From: CAZZBK01 sp964652155
GTDB taxonomy: Bacteria > Planctomycetota > Planctomycetia > Pirellulales > PNKZ01
DNA: 64,000 nt
Assembly (NCBI GenBank): GCA_964652155.1
Contig: CAZZBK010000003.1
Span: 1-64,000, forward strand
Reading direction: 5' to 3'
Shown here piece by piece: positions 33,346-42,794 of the stretch (position 1 is the stretch's first letter; each line of letters starts with the position of its first letter). The notes under the pieces are model-generated. The model saw only the letters and a list, made by a program, of their open reading frames with translations. It was not told the DNA's origin and did not search any database. Made by a program: the position numbers and the translations under genes.

Positions 33346-34035
33346 ATGTCTCGCACCTTGCTCGCCATCGGCGCTCATTACGACGATTGCGTTTTTGGCA
33401 TCCCGGGGATCATGCTGCAGGCCGTGCGTAAGCACTACCGGGTGGTCATCCTGTCGCTGATCGGCGACTATCGCGATTGGCCCCCGATCGGGTCACGGCA
33501 CCAGCAGTTGCTCGACGGCACGCGCGACATCTGCCGCGAACAGGGCGTCGAGATGCGGTACCTCAACTTCAAGTCGCATCTGTTTGATGTGAACACCGAG
33601 ACCAAGAAAGCGGTCGCCGAGGCCGTGGCCGACATCGAGCCCGACGTGGCGTTTCTGCTCTGGCGAGACGATCATCACGACGATCACGTCGTCGCCTCGC
33701 AACTATCGCGCGTCGCGCTCCGCTACGCCGGTCAGGTGCTCGAGCGCACGGCGGTCAAAGCCCCGCGCGAGCTGTATTACTACGACAACGGGCCGGGGCA
33801 CACGATCGGCTTCGAGCCGAACACGTTTGTCGACGTCAGCGACACCTGGCCCGCGGCAATCCACTGGCTCGGTCGGTTCATGGCCTTGGTGCGGGGCGAG
33901 CCGTACGACGCCGGACGGCGCGACAGCGCGCAAGAGGCCAAGGAGGTCTTGGCCCAGTATCGGGGAAAAACCTGCGGCGTGAAATACGCCGAGGCCGTGC
34001 AAGCCATCCACCGCCGACCACGCGATATACTCTGA
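33346..34035 (+). CDS. PIG-L family deacetylase
   Basis: A 229-residue protein with the LmbE/PIG-L zinc-deacetylase motifs: AIGAHYDDCVFG at the N-terminus (AHPDD variant with Tyr for Pro) and LLWRDDHHDDHVVAS, where the H-x-x-D-H element supplies a further metal ligand. Family enzymes remove acetyl groups from N-acetyl sugars or their conjugates. The substrate is not evident. No signal peptide is present. It starts 27 bases after the STN-protein gene, so it may be co-transcribed. Confidence 0.9.
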   Translation: MSRTLLAIGAHYDDCVFGIPGIMLQAVRKHYRVVILSLIGDYRDWPPIGSRHQQLLDGTRDICREQGVEMRYLNFKSHLFDVNTETKKAVAEAVADIEPDVAFLLWRDDHHDDHVVASQLSRVALRYAGQVLERTAVKAPRELYYYDNGPGHTIGFEPNTFVDVSDTWPAAIHWLGRFMALVRGEPYDAGRRDSAQEAKEVLAQYRGKTCGVKYAEAVQAIHRRPRDIL

Positions 34036-34074
34036 GTCGCGCTCACCGTGGTCGTTTAACACTCAGACTCGAAG

Positions 34075-34163
34075 GGGTGCCATGCCCACGGCTCGGCGTG
34101 GGCATGCGCACTCTCGCATGAGATGATAGCAAACATGCTCACGCAGACGTGGGCATGGTACCC
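34075..34163. repeat. Palindromic element with GGGT-CCATGCCCACG ends (family D)
   Basis: GGGTGCCATGCCCACG (34075-34090) is mirrored by CGTGGGCATGGTACCC (34148-34163), with one mismatch. An internal copy CGTGGGCATGC (34097-34107) also pairs with the left end. It lies between the convergent PIG-L and 34187-34690 genes. Confidence 0.8.
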
Positions 34164-34186
34164 GGTAGTGGCTAGCGAAACATACG

Positions 34187-34690
34187 CTAGGTGCTTACGT
34201 CGAGCGACGAGACCTGATGGGGATTTTGCAGCGTCGTCAACTTGTCGATCAGTCGGCTCTGCTCGATCGCGAAATTGGCCGTGACGTCGGCCGAGGCCAC
34301 GAGTTGCGGATCGGCGCCGCTCTGTCGAGCCTGCGCGGCGTTCTGGCGAAACTGACTCACCCGTTGCTCGACGAACTGCAGCAGATTGATGGGGTCGTCG
34401 GCGCCAACACCTGACTCCTCGAGTTCCTGCCGCAGGCGTTGCAGCCCTTGCAACTCTTGGGGCGAGAGGCCGCCGGCGCGTTGCAGCTCGGTGGCGAGCG
34501 CGGCCAGCTCGCGAGGCGAGATGCTCTCGAGGTTGTACTTGTTCACGATGTTCTGCAGCGCCGCGTTGGCCTGCGGCGTCGTGACGGTCGACGAGAGTTC
34601 GTCGCTCGTGGGAGGAGCGCCGCTGGGGGTCGCCATGCCCGGCCGCTGAAAATACTTGCCCAACCCTTGGGTGATGCCACTGAGTTGCAT
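34187..34690 (-). CDS. Small helical protein of unknown function
   Basis: A 167-residue soluble protein, mostly helical and rich in Gln, Ala, Leu and Ser (ALQNIVNKYNLESISPRELAALATELQRAGGLSPQELQGLQRLRQELEESG). It has no signal peptide, cysteine or membrane segment. ATG at 34690 has GAGG 5 bases upstream, clearly better than longer starts. The composition suggests a chaperone, adaptor or structural role, possibly flagellar or secretion-related. No motif proves this and I do not recognise the family. Confidence 0.7.
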   Translation of the reverse strand: MQLSGITQGLGKYFQRPGMATPSGAPPTSDELSSTVTTPQANAALQNIVNKYNLESISPRELAALATELQRAGGLSPQELQGLQRLRQELEESGVGADDPINLLQFVEQRVSQFRQNAAQARQSGADPQLVASADVTANFAIEQSRLIDKLTTLQNPHQVSSLDVST

Positions 34691-34899
34691 ATCGACCTCG
34701 CAATAGAAAAGGCCCTCGAGAACCACTCCCTGCCCGAGAGCACACGGCGTGCCAGAGTCGGCCGCGGGGGGCAAGATAGCACGATCAACTCGCGATTCGT
34801 CAACCACTTAAAGAGACAACGGGGCATGGCGAGCGGTCACGAGCGACGAACTGCTGGCGGCAAAGACCGCGCGATCGATCGGCGAGTTCCGCCGCTCGC

Positions 34900-35544
34900 T
34901 CAGTTCACGCGGCGAAATTCGCTGCGGTACACAGGCAAGCCCGACAGACGTGTGCGCCGCTCGAAGTGCGTGCGGTAGTCCAGATCGTGCAGCGCCGGCG
35001 ACTCGACCACCTCGAACGGCCCCGCGAGTTGCGGCACAGCGCGGATCAACTCGAGCGCGCTGCGGTAATACTCCTCGACATCGGTCCAAAAGTGCAACGT
35101 CCCGCCGGGCTTGAGCACGCGCTGCACGTCCTGTAAAAACGCGGCATTGAGGACCCGCCGCTTCTTATGCCGCGCCTTCCACCAGGGGTCGGGAAAGTAC
35201 ACATGCACCCCCTGCACCGAGGCGTCGCTCACACACTCGCGAAACACCTGCAAGCCATCCCCTTGCACCATGACCGCGTTCGTGGAGCCCTGTCGGGCGA
35301 GTCGAGCCGCCGCGAACTGCGCGTACTTCAAGGCCATCTCGAGGCCGAGAAAATTGACCTCCGGCCGCTGCGCGCTGCTGGCCGAGATGAACAACCCCTT
35401 GCCACTGCCCAACTCGATCTCGACCGGCGCCTCTCGACCGAACAGTTCCGTGAACACGAGCGGCCGGGGCAATTCCTCGACCGTGCGGTAATGGGTCGAG
35501 TAGTCGAGCCCCGTCGGCAATTTACGCAGTGCTCTACGCCCCAT
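34900..35544 (-). CDS. trmB: tRNA (guanine-N7)-methyltransferase TrmB
   Basis: A 214-residue SAM-dependent enzyme that makes m7G46 in tRNA. It shows EIELGSGKGLFISASS (motif I), FLGLEMALKYAQFAA, GVHVYFPDPWWKARHKKRRV (the TrmB signature), LKPGGTLHFWTDVEEYY, and a C-terminal THFERRTRLSGLPVYRSEFRR. Length and order fit the family. Its first bases overlap the end of the rhomboid gene by 11 bases, so the two are co-transcribed. Confidence 0.95.
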   Translation of the reverse strand: MGRRALRKLPTGLDYSTHYRTVEELPRPLVFTELFGREAPVEIELGSGKGLFISASSAQRPEVNFLGLEMALKYAQFAAARLARQGSTNAVMVQGDGLQVFRECVSDASVQGVHVYFPDPWWKARHKKRRVLNAAFLQDVQRVLKPGGTLHFWTDVEEYYRSALELIRAVPQLAGPFEVVESPALHDLDYRTHFERRTRLSGLPVYRSEFRRVN

Positions 35545-36337
35545 GATTCAGCTCCACGATCCGATCGGGGTACGGTACCGGCGGCTCCTCGTCACGCAGC
35601 AGCGGCATGAGCACCGCGCCGAACACAAAGCCGCCGATGTGTGCCCACCAGGCCACCCCCGCGCTCATGCCGAGGATCGCGTCCTCGCGGGCATGCAAGA
35701 GTTGTGTGACGAACCAGACCCCCAGGAACACCAGCGCCGGAATCTCGATAATGGTCACGAAGAGGACGATGAACACGAAGGTCTTGACCCGCGCGTGGGG
35801 CCACGTGACCGCGTAGCCGCCGAGCACCGCCGCGATCGCGCCGCTGGCACCGATGATCGGCACGGTGCTCGCCGGGTCGTTCGCCCAATGGCACAGCGTG
35901 GCCACGATGCCGCCGCCGAGATAAAAGACCGTGTACTTGACGAGCCCCAGGCGATCTTCGACGTTGTCGCCAAAAATCCACAGCATCCACATGTTGCCGA
36001 TCAGGTGCATCCAACTGCCGTGCATGAACATGCAGGTGAACAAGGTCATCACGACGCTTTGACCACCCTGCTTGTAAGCCAACTGCTCGATCCGTCGCAC
36101 GCTGCCGGTCCGGCGATCGCGCAGGGCCAGCGGCCGATCCAGATCGACGAGCACGGTCCGGTCATGCAGCAGCTGCGCCGACCGGGCCGGCACAAAGCCA
36201 TGTCGATAGGCGAGCAAATTCCGCTCGTCCTCGCTCAATCGCAACGACTGAAAAAACACCCAGCAGTTGAGCACGATCAACACGTACGTCACGATCGGCG
36301 GGTGCAGGCGCGGGATATTGTCGCTGAACGGGAACAT
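35534..36337 (-). CDS. Rhomboid family intramembrane serine protease
   Basis: A 267-residue polytopic membrane protein. Rhomboid signatures are HGSWMHLIGNMWMLWIFGDNVED (H-x-x-x-N element), VPIIGASGAIAAVLGGY with catalytic S165, and VAWWAHIGGFVFG with catalytic H233. Between TM1 and the core is a long polar insert (about residues 33-92), seen in many planctomycete and actinobacterial rhomboids. It cleaves membrane helices of unknown substrates. It is the first gene of the pair with trmB. Confidence 0.92.
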   Translation of the reverse strand: MFPFSDNIPRLHPPIVTYVLIVLNCWVFFQSLRLSEDERNLLAYRHGFVPARSAQLLHDRTVLVDLDRPLALRDRRTGSVRRIEQLAYKQGGQSVVMTLFTCMFMHGSWMHLIGNMWMLWIFGDNVEDRLGLVKYTVFYLGGGIVATLCHWANDPASTVPIIGASGAIAAVLGGYAVTWPHARVKTFVFIVLFVTIIEIPALVFLGVWFVTQLLHAREDAILGMSAGVAWWAHIGGFVFGAVLMPLLRDEEPPVPYPDRIVELNHGA

Positions 36338-36531
36338 CCGAAGCTTTCACGTCGAGAAGCAAAGGCGTTGTTATGCCCTCAGGGCAGGCTTCTAGCTTAC
36401 GCGAGCCGAGTAGGGGAGGGGAAGGGAGGTGAGACTGGAGACTGCAGGAGCGGAACGTTGACCCGACGTGCTGTGCGGTGGATACTCGACGAGGCTGCCC
36501 TCAACTGAAAACCGAAAACCGAAAACTCCTC

Positions 36532-37941
36532 ATGCTTCGCTCGCTCGTTCCGTTCGTGTGGGTCGCATTCGCCGCGCTGTTCGGGTCGTCCCGAAGTCAA
36601 GCGAATGCGCCGACCCCCAATATCGTGCTGATCTATTGCGACGACCTGGGTTATGCCGACGTGGGCTGCTTCGGTGCGCAGGGGTACTCGACTCCGCATC
36701 TCGATCGTTTGGCCCAGCAGGGGATGCGATTCACCGACTTCTACGTGGCCCAGGCGGTCTGCTCCGCCTCGCGCACGGCACTGCTGACGGGCTGCTACCC
36801 GAACCGCGTGGGCATTCAGGGCGCGTTGGGTCCGCAAAGCGTGATCGGCATTAGCGAGCACGAGACGACCCTGGCCGAGGTCTGCAAGCAGCGCGGCTAT
36901 GCCACGGCCATCTATGGCAAATGGCACTTGGGTCATCATCCGAAGTTTCTCCCGACGCGGCATGGCTTTGACGATTACTTTGGCCTACCGTACTCGAATG
37001 ACATGTGGCCGTTGCATCCCACGGCCAAGTTCCCGCCGTTGCCGCTGATCGATGGCGAGCGGACGATCGCCGAGAACCCCGACCAAACGCAACTGACGAC
37101 CTGGTACACCGAGCGGGCCGTCAAGTTCATCGAGGCCCACGTGCAACGGCCGTTTCTCTTGTACGTGCCGCACAGCATGCCGCACGTGCCGTTGTTCGTA
37201 TCCGACAAATTCGCGGGGCAGACGAGCCGGGGCACCTACGGTGACGTGATCGCCGAGATCGACTCTTCGGTGGGACAAATCCTTGCCGCGCTTGAGCGCC
37301 ACAACCTCGTCGAGCGGACGCTCGTGATCTTCACCAGCGACAACGGCCCCTGGTTGTCCTACGGCAATCACAGTGGCTCGGCCGGGGCATTGCGTGAAGG
37401 GAAGGGGACGACGTTTGAAGGGGGCGTGCGGGTGCCGTGCATCATGCGTTGGCCCTTACATATTCCCGAGGGAAGCTCGTGTGACGAACCGGCCATGACC
37501 ATCGACGTGTTGCCCACCGTGGCCAAGCTGATCGGCGCGCCACTGAAGCCGGAGGTGCTCATCGACGGCCGCGACATCGGCCCACTGCTGCGGGGCGAGG
37601 CCGCGGCGCGATCGCCCCACGAGGCCTTGTACTTCTATTGGGATCGCGAGTTGCAGGCCATTCGCAGCGGCCGTTGGAAACTGCATCTACCCCATGCGTA
37701 TCGCACGCTCGTCGGCAGCTCGGCGGGGGCCGACGGCAAGCCGGGACCCTACAAACAAGGCCAGATCGAGTTGTCGCTCTATGACCTCGAGGCGGACCGG
37801 GGTGAAGAGCAGAATGTGGCGGCCCAACATCCCGCGGTGGTCGAGCGGCTGCTGAAATACGCCGAGCAGGCCCGCGACGACCTCGGAGACTCACGGACGA
37901 AGCGTGTGGGAAAGAACCTCCGCGAGCCTGGCAAGCTGTAA
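36532..37941 (+). CDS. Secreted type I sulfatase
   Basis: A 469-residue formylglycine sulfatase. It has a signal peptide (about 1-25). The metal-binding start is NIVLIYCDDLGYADVG (D37, D38). The FGly signature is VCSASRTALLTG, where C77 is oxidised and Ala replaces the usual Pro (within the accepted C-x-P/A-x-R pattern). Then come YGKWHLG, FTSDNGPW (metal Asp and Asn) and FEGGVRVPCIMRWP. ATG at 36532 is preferred because the signal peptide begins there. The true substrate is unknown; planctomycetes use many such enzymes on sulfated polysaccharides. It ends 7 bases from the convergent bestrophin gene. Confidence 0.93.
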   Translation: MLRSLVPFVWVAFAALFGSSRSQANAPTPNIVLIYCDDLGYADVGCFGAQGYSTPHLDRLAQQGMRFTDFYVAQAVCSASRTALLTGCYPNRVGIQGALGPQSVIGISEHETTLAEVCKQRGYATAIYGKWHLGHHPKFLPTRHGFDDYFGLPYSNDMWPLHPTAKFPPLPLIDGERTIAENPDQTQLTTWYTERAVKFIEAHVQRPFLLYVPHSMPHVPLFVSDKFAGQTSRGTYGDVIAEIDSSVGQILAALERHNLVERTLVIFTSDNGPWLSYGNHSGSAGALREGKGTTFEGGVRVPCIMRWPLHIPEGSSCDEPAMTIDVLPTVAKLIGAPLKPEVLIDGRDIGPLLRGEAAARSPHEALYFYWDRELQAIRSGRWKLHLPHAYRTLVGSSAGADGKPGPYKQGQIELSLYDLEADRGEEQNVAAQHPAVVERLLKYAEQARDDLGDSRTKRVGKNLREPGKL

Positions 37942-37948
37942 GCGCCGC

Positions 37949-38794
37949 TCAGGGCACGACGATGTCGTGAATCGATCGCTCGATATTCGCGCAAATCGCG
38001 TCGAGGTCGAGATCGTCGTGATCGAGGCCGAACGGTTCCTCGATGTCTTCGGCAATAACTTCAATGCCAACCATGAAATAGCCGACGACCAGCGTGACGG
38101 GAACCGTCCACACGCCAAGCAGGTCGACCACGCCCCAGGGGAGTGTCAACAGATAGATGGCGATCGACTGCCGGATGAACGTGCGGTAGGAGCCGGCGAT
38201 GGGGGTCTTCTTGATCCGTTCGCAGCCGCCGCAGATGTTCATCAGCGCCGCGGCGTGCTGGTCGAGGAACAGCAACTCGAAACCGCCGAGTTGCTCGGCG
38301 CGGCGCCAGCGCTCGATGCGATCGTAAATGGCTTGTGCGACGTAGGCGGGCACGTGGAGCGGCGCGGCGGTTGCGGCGGCAAAGGGGGGTAGGTCCTGCA
38401 ACCTGATGCCCTGGCGCAGGTGACCCTTGAGCGCCACGGCGAAGGCCGCGAGTTGCTCGGCGAGCAGACGCTTTTCGTTGGCCTCGGCTTGCACGCAGGT
38501 CTGGATTTTGATGGCCAGATTGCGGCTGTCGTTGACGAGTTGCCCCCACAGCTTGCGCCCCTCCCACCAGCGATCGTAGGCCGTGTTCGTGCGAAACACG
38601 AGGAGCAAACCGAGCACGAGGCCGAACAGCGGATGGAACGCGGCCGAGAAGTGAATCAGGTCGTGTCCGTATCGATAATCGAACCCGGCGAGCAGGGCCG
38701 CGTAGAGCGTGAGCGGCGCGACCAACGCCACGATCCTGCGCGGCGTGCTGCCGTGATGCGCGAGCGCCCTAAGATTAAGCCATTCCGGAGTCAT
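37949..38794 (-). CDS. Bestrophin/RFP-TM family channel-like protein
   Basis: A 281-residue membrane protein with bestrophin-family marks: LVFRTNTAYDRWWEGRKLWGQLVNDSRNLA (after TM2) and EVIAEDIEEPFGLDHDDLDLDAIC near the C-terminus, the acidic calcium-clasp-like segment. Four hydrophobic stretches are visible (about 22-40, 52-68, 200-222, 225-245). Bacterial homologues form ion channels; selectivity cannot be told. It is cytoplasmic-membrane-located and monocistronic. Confidence 0.9.
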   Translation of the reverse strand: MTPEWLNLRALAHHGSTPRRIVALVAPLTLYAALLAGFDYRYGHDLIHFSAAFHPLFGLVLGLLLVFRTNTAYDRWWEGRKLWGQLVNDSRNLAIKIQTCVQAEANEKRLLAEQLAAFAVALKGHLRQGIRLQDLPPFAAATAAPLHVPAYVAQAIYDRIERWRRAEQLGGFELLFLDQHAAALMNICGGCERIKKTPIAGSYRTFIRQSIAIYLLTLPWGVVDLLGVWTVPVTLVVGYFMVGIEVIAEDIEEPFGLDHDDLDLDAICANIERSIHDIVVP

Positions 38795-38889
38795 CGTCGA
38801 TTCACGCCACAGAATACGATTGCAACACCGTCACGATCGTATCCACGAAGCGTCAAAATGGCCAGTGGAGCGGGTTCATCCTGAGCCCG

Positions 38890-38918
38890 TTGGGAAAATG
38901 CCCCGCAGCGGTTAAAAT
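38890..38918 (+). promoter_or_regulatory. Promoter of the carbonic anhydrase gene
   Basis: TTGGGA (38890-38895), a 17-base spacer and TAAAAT (38913-38918) give a good sigma-70 match, 40 bases before the GTG start. Confidence 0.65.
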
Positions 38919-38957
38919 CCTCCCGGGTTGAATTCCTATTGGCCAGAGTGAATTGTC

Positions 38958-39665
38958 GTGCCGCTCCAACAGCTTGTCGCCGGTGTGCATCATTTTCAGA
39001 CCCAGGTCTTCCGTTCGCAACAGGAGTTGTTCGAGCGGCTCTCGTCGGGACAAAATCCCGAGGTGTTGTTCATTACCTGTTCCGACTCGCGGATCGATCC
39101 GAATTTGGTGACGCATACCGACCCGGGCGACCTGTTTGTCTTGCGAAACGCCGGCAATTTGGTGCCGGCCTATGGTGCCTCGAACGGCGGCGAGCCGGCG
39201 ACGATCGAGTTTGCCATCGACGGGCTCAAGGTGGCCGACATTATTGTCTGCGGGCACTCGCATTGCGGTGCGATGAAAGGCTTGCTGCATCCGGAGTACG
39301 TGGCCGAGATGCCGGTCGTGAGCAGTTGGCTCAAGCATGCCGAGACCACGCGGCGGATCGTGAAGTCGAAGTACGCGCACTTAAGCGACGACGACCTGCT
39401 GCAAGCGGCGATCGAAGAAAACGTGCTCGCGCAGATCGAGAATCTTCAGACCCATCCGGCCGTGGCGGTGGCACTGGCCAACGATCGCCTCAAGTTGCAC
39501 GCCTGGGTTTACGACATCGCGACGGGAGACGTGCATGCCTACGCACCCGAGGCCGAGCAGTTCACTCCGCTGGGCTCGCTGCGCCCTCAAGGGGTCAACG
39601 AGCCGTCACGCATCAAGGCGATCGACTCGGGAGACTCGCGCTTTCATGCTCCGCCGCGCGGGTGA
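38958..39665 (+). CDS. Beta-class carbonic anhydrase
   Basis: A 235-residue enzyme interconverting CO2 and bicarbonate. Zinc ligands are C41 and D43 or water in ITCSDSRID, and H100 and C103 in VCGHSHCGAM. FVLRNAGNLVP and GGEPATIEFAI follow the family order. The C-terminal HAWVYDIATGDVHAY is also typical. It starts with GTG behind a strong promoter. No SulP-type transporter domain is fused, and there is no signal peptide. The following membrane-protein gene lies 30 bases downstream. Confidence 0.93.
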   Translation: MPLQQLVAGVHHFQTQVFRSQQELFERLSSGQNPEVLFITCSDSRIDPNLVTHTDPGDLFVLRNAGNLVPAYGASNGGEPATIEFAIDGLKVADIIVCGHSHCGAMKGLLHPEYVAEMPVVSSWLKHAETTRRIVKSKYAHLSDDDLLQAAIEENVLAQIENLQTHPAVAVALANDRLKLHAWVYDIATGDVHAYAPEAEQFTPLGSLRPQGVNEPSRIKAIDSGDSRFHAPPRG

Positions 39666-39695
39666 GTCGAGCGCGCCAACCGCGAGGCGACCGTG

Positions 39696-40163
39696 ATGGG
39701 TGTGTATCTCTCGATCTGGACGAGCGTCGCCCTCTACACGCTGTCGCGGTTCTTCGAGGCCGGGCGAGCGACGGCCTACGCGCTGGCATGGTTGCTCGCG
39801 GTGGCACATGTTGTGTTGGCGCTCGTGCTCGTGCATCATGGCAGCCAAACCGAGGCATTCGAGCACACGGCGACACGCACCTTCGAGGCGATCGGCTGGC
39901 GCTGGGGGGGCGGACTGGTTGTGAACTACGCCTTCGTGCTGATCTGGTCGCTCGACGTGCTCGCCTGGGCCTGGCAACGAAACTTCCTCAGTGAACTCCG
40001 CCCGCGCTGGGGCGTCTGGTGGCATGCGCTGGTGTGGTTTATGCTGCTCAATGCGACGGTGCTGTTTGCCCGACCGCACTCACGCTGGTGCGGTGCTGCC
40101 GTGTGTCTGCTACTGTTGAGCCCGCGCTGTTGGCGACGTCCCGCGACGTCGATCGCGTCTTGA
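39696..40163 (+). CDS. Polytopic membrane protein of unknown function
   Basis: A 155-residue protein with about four membrane helices (for instance AYALAWLLAVAHVVLALVLVHHG and VVNYAFVLIWSLDVLAWAW). It ends in a short basic tail. ATG at 39696 follows GAGGCGA by a good distance. No family is recognised. It lies between the carbonic anhydrase gene and upp on the same strand, with close spacing to both (30 and 17 bases), so they may form one transcript. Confidence 0.75.
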   Translation: MGVYLSIWTSVALYTLSRFFEAGRATAYALAWLLAVAHVVLALVLVHHGSQTEAFEHTATRTFEAIGWRWGGGLVVNYAFVLIWSLDVLAWAWQRNFLSELRPRWGVWWHALVWFMLLNATVLFARPHSRWCGAAVCLLLLSPRCWRRPATSIAS

Positions 40164-40180
40164 AACAGGAGGAGCCGAGC

Positions 40181-40816
40181 ATGTCGCGCGTCTATCGAGT
40201 CGAACACCCGCTCGTCGAGCACCATCTGTCGCAGTTGCGCAGCCAGGCCACGCCGCCGAGCGAATTTCGCGCGCTGGTCGGTCGACTGGCGACCCTCTTG
40301 GCCTACGAGGCGACGCAGGATCTGCCGCTGCACGACGTGAGTGTGCAAACGCCGATGACGACCATGACCGGCCAGGCGCTGCGCGGTCGGATCGGGATCG
40401 TGCCGATCCTGCGAGCCGGCCTGGGCATGGTCGACCCCGTGCTGAATTTGATTCCGTCGGCCGAGGTCTGGCACTTGGGCGTGTATCGCGACGAGAAAAC
40501 CGCGCAGCCGATCGAGTACTACAGCCGCATCCCCAAGTCACATCCGGTCGACACCGCGCTGGTGCTCGACCCGATGTTGGCGACCGGCGGCTCGGCGACG
40601 GCCGCGCTCGCCATGTTGCAAGCGTGGCGCGTGCCGACCCTCAAGCTGCTCTCGATCATTGCCAGCCAAGAGGGCATCGAGCGCGTCGCGTCGGAGTACC
40701 CCACGGCGCAAATTTTTGTCTGCGCCATCGACCCGCTGCTCAATAACCAGAAGTTCATTGTGCCCGGGCTGGGAGACGCGGGGGATCGGATCTTTAACAC
40801 GCACGGCCGCGAGTGA
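40181..40816 (+). CDS. upp: Uracil phosphoribosyltransferase
   Basis: A 211-residue pyrimidine-salvage enzyme making UMP from uracil and PRPP. Motifs are RIGIVPILRAGLGMVDP, the PRPP-binding LVLDPMLATGGSATAAL, SIIASQEGIERV and the C-terminal IDPLLNNQKFIVPGLGDAGDRIF. ATG follows AGGAGG. Length is normal for the family. It ends in front of a family A repeat that separates it from the convergent recJ gene. Confidence 0.96.
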   Translation: MSRVYRVEHPLVEHHLSQLRSQATPPSEFRALVGRLATLLAYEATQDLPLHDVSVQTPMTTMTGQALRGRIGIVPILRAGLGMVDPVLNLIPSAEVWHLGVYRDEKTAQPIEYYSRIPKSHPVDTALVLDPMLATGGSATAALAMLQAWRVPTLKLLSIIASQEGIERVASEYPTAQIFVCAIDPLLNNQKFIVPGLGDAGDRIFNTHGRE

Positions 40817-40844
40817 GCCGCCCGGCCATGCGATCCGCGGCGGC

Positions 40845-40940
40845 AGGGTGGCTGGCGCAATGCGCAGTATAACCCGGCTCTCCGCGGCGGTGTCTTGCAT
40901 CACTCGCCGGGTTTTGCTGACGCAAAACACCCGCCACCCA
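40845..40940. repeat. Dispersed palindromic repeat, family A copy 3
   Basis: GGGTGGC (40846-40852) pairs with GCCACCC (40933-40939). Inner segments (AACCCGGC with GCCGGGTT) also pair. It has the same layout and length as copy 1 and again sits between convergent genes (upp and recJ). Confidence 0.75.
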
Positions 40941-40958
40941 CAATCGTGACCGCGGCGA

Positions 40959-42719
40959 TTACTCGACCGCCGCCAGCTCGCGGCTGGCGCGCCAGTCGGT
41001 CAGTTGCAGCTCGACCGTGCAGCGGCCGCGATACTCGTTCTTGATGGGTCGAAACACCACGTCGAGCGGCCCGTCGGTCTTGAGCAGTTCGTCGAGCCAC
41101 TCGGCCCCGCCAAAGGCGACGCCGCGCATCGATAAGCTGCCTTGCTGCAATTTAAGCGACAGGTGTCGACCGCCGCCGCCGATCACCTTGGGCGGTTCGA
41201 CGAGCGTAACGCCGGTGGCGCAAAAGACCGGCCGATGATTGGCTTGTCCGAACGGCGCGAGTCGCTCGATCTGCTCGATGGTCGAGAGCGTGAGCGCGGC
41301 GAGGGGCACCTCGGCGTCGATCCACAGCTCGGCTTGCCGCGGCGCGGCATTGAGCTCGCCCGACACATGCTCGACAAATGCTTCGCGAAAGGCGTCGACT
41401 TTCGTGGGTTCGATCTTGAGTCCGGCCGCGGCCGCGTGTCCGCCATGACTCAAGAGGTGTTCGGAACAGGCGACGAGCGCCTCGTGCAGCGCCAGGCCCG
41501 GTATGCTGCGGCACGAGCCGATCCCCGGTCGCACGCCGACCTCGTCGAGGGCGATGAGGATGACGGGTCGATGGAACTTTTCGGCCAGCCGACCGGCGAC
41601 GATGCCAATGACCCCCGGATGCCAGCCATGATCGGCGAGCACAAAGGCCGCGTCGCGCTCGACATCGAATCGCTCGCTGGCCTGTTTGTTGGCAGCCAAG
41701 TAAACACTGCGTTCCAAGCTCTGACGGCTGTTGTTGAGCTCGTGAATGTACTCGGCCAAGGCCGTGGCGCGCTCGCTAGACGTAGTCGTGAGCAGCTCGA
41801 CCCCCAGTTGCGCCTGACCGAGTCGGCCCGCGGCGTTCAAGCGCGGCGCGATCATAAAGCCGATATCATCGGCATCGAGCCGGGCCTTTTTGTCGAGCTG
41901 CGTGAGCTGGAAGAGCGCGGTCAGCCCGAGACCCGGATGTTGCTTAAGGCTCTGCAATCCGAAGAGCACGAGGACGCGATTTTCATCGACGAGCGGGACG
42001 ACGTCGGCGACGGTACCGAGCGCGGCCAGGCCGACGGCGTCGACGAGAAAATTCTTGAGCCGCTCGCTGACCCGTTTGGCGTTGTCGGCCGCCTGACACA
42101 AGGCCCAGGCCAGCTTGAGCGCCACGCCCGCGCCGCTCAGTCCGCCGAAGGGATAGCTGGCCGAGGGGAGTCGCGGATGCACGATCGCCGCGGCGTCGGG
42201 GAGCGTGTCCTGGAACTCGTGGTGATCGGTGATGATGAGTTCGAGGCCAAGCTCGCGCGCGGTGGTGGCCTCGGCCACACTGGCCACGCCACAGTCGACC
42301 GTCACGACCAACTCGGTCCCTTGCTGCTTGAGCGTTCTCAGTGCGTCGGCGTGTAGTCCGTACCCTTCGTCGAGCCGATGGGGGACATAATAGCCGACGT
42401 TGGCCCCCAGCAGGCCCAGGCATTGATAGAGGATGCTGGTCGCCGCCATGCCGTCGACATCGTAGTCGCCGTAGACGGTGATTTTGCGGCGCTCGCGAAT
42501 GGCGAGCATGATCCGTTCGACCGCTTGCGGGACGCCGCCGAGCAACGACGGATCGCGTAGTTGCGAGAGCTTGGCTTCGAGAAACTCGCTGGCGACGCTG
42601 GGGTCGTCAATCCCGCGACACAGAAGCAGCTGCGCGACCACGCTGCTCAGACGCGCCTCGCGTTGCAAACGCTCGAGCCGCCGCGGATCATGAGCGTGCA
42701 GACGCCATTGCTTGGCCAT
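40959..42719 (-). CDS. recJ: Single-stranded-DNA-specific exonuclease RecJ
   Basis: A 586-residue 5'-3' exonuclease of the DHH family. Motifs are ITVYGDYDVDGMAAT, VTVDCGV, LIITDHHEFQDTLP (DHH), GLSGAGVALKLAWAL, the DHHA1 SHGGHAAAAGLKIEP and a C-terminal OB-like domain with APFGQANHRPVF. ATG at 42719 is preceded by AGGGA; a GTG 57 bases upstream is possible but less typical. It acts in recombination and repair. It follows rpmG on the same strand. Confidence 0.94.
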   Translation of the reverse strand: MAKQWRLHAHDPRRLERLQREARLSSVVAQLLLCRGIDDPSVASEFLEAKLSQLRDPSLLGGVPQAVERIMLAIRERRKITVYGDYDVDGMAATSILYQCLGLLGANVGYYVPHRLDEGYGLHADALRTLKQQGTELVVTVDCGVASVAEATTARELGLELIITDHHEFQDTLPDAAAIVHPRLPSASYPFGGLSGAGVALKLAWALCQAADNAKRVSERLKNFLVDAVGLAALGTVADVVPLVDENRVLVLFGLQSLKQHPGLGLTALFQLTQLDKKARLDADDIGFMIAPRLNAAGRLGQAQLGVELLTTTSSERATALAEYIHELNNSRQSLERSVYLAANKQASERFDVERDAAFVLADHGWHPGVIGIVAGRLAEKFHRPVILIALDEVGVRPGIGSCRSIPGLALHEALVACSEHLLSHGGHAAAAGLKIEPTKVDAFREAFVEHVSGELNAAPRQAELWIDAEVPLAALTLSTIEQIERLAPFGQANHRPVFCATGVTLVEPPKVIGGGGRHLSLKLQQGSLSMRGVAFGGAEWLDELLKTDGPLDVVFRPIKNEYRGRCTVELQLTDWRASRELAAVE

Positions 42720-42794
42720 ATCATCCCTGACAAAGCGAGGGGAGTCCGCGCGGCGAATATCGGTCGCCACGGACACCCAATAGACGGCCGCAGA

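Noticed and set aside
36532..37941. Sulfatase C-S-A-S-R motif as a dead active site
   Set aside because: Ala at that position is within the accepted C-x-P/A-x-R pattern and the other metal ligands are present, so it is probably active.
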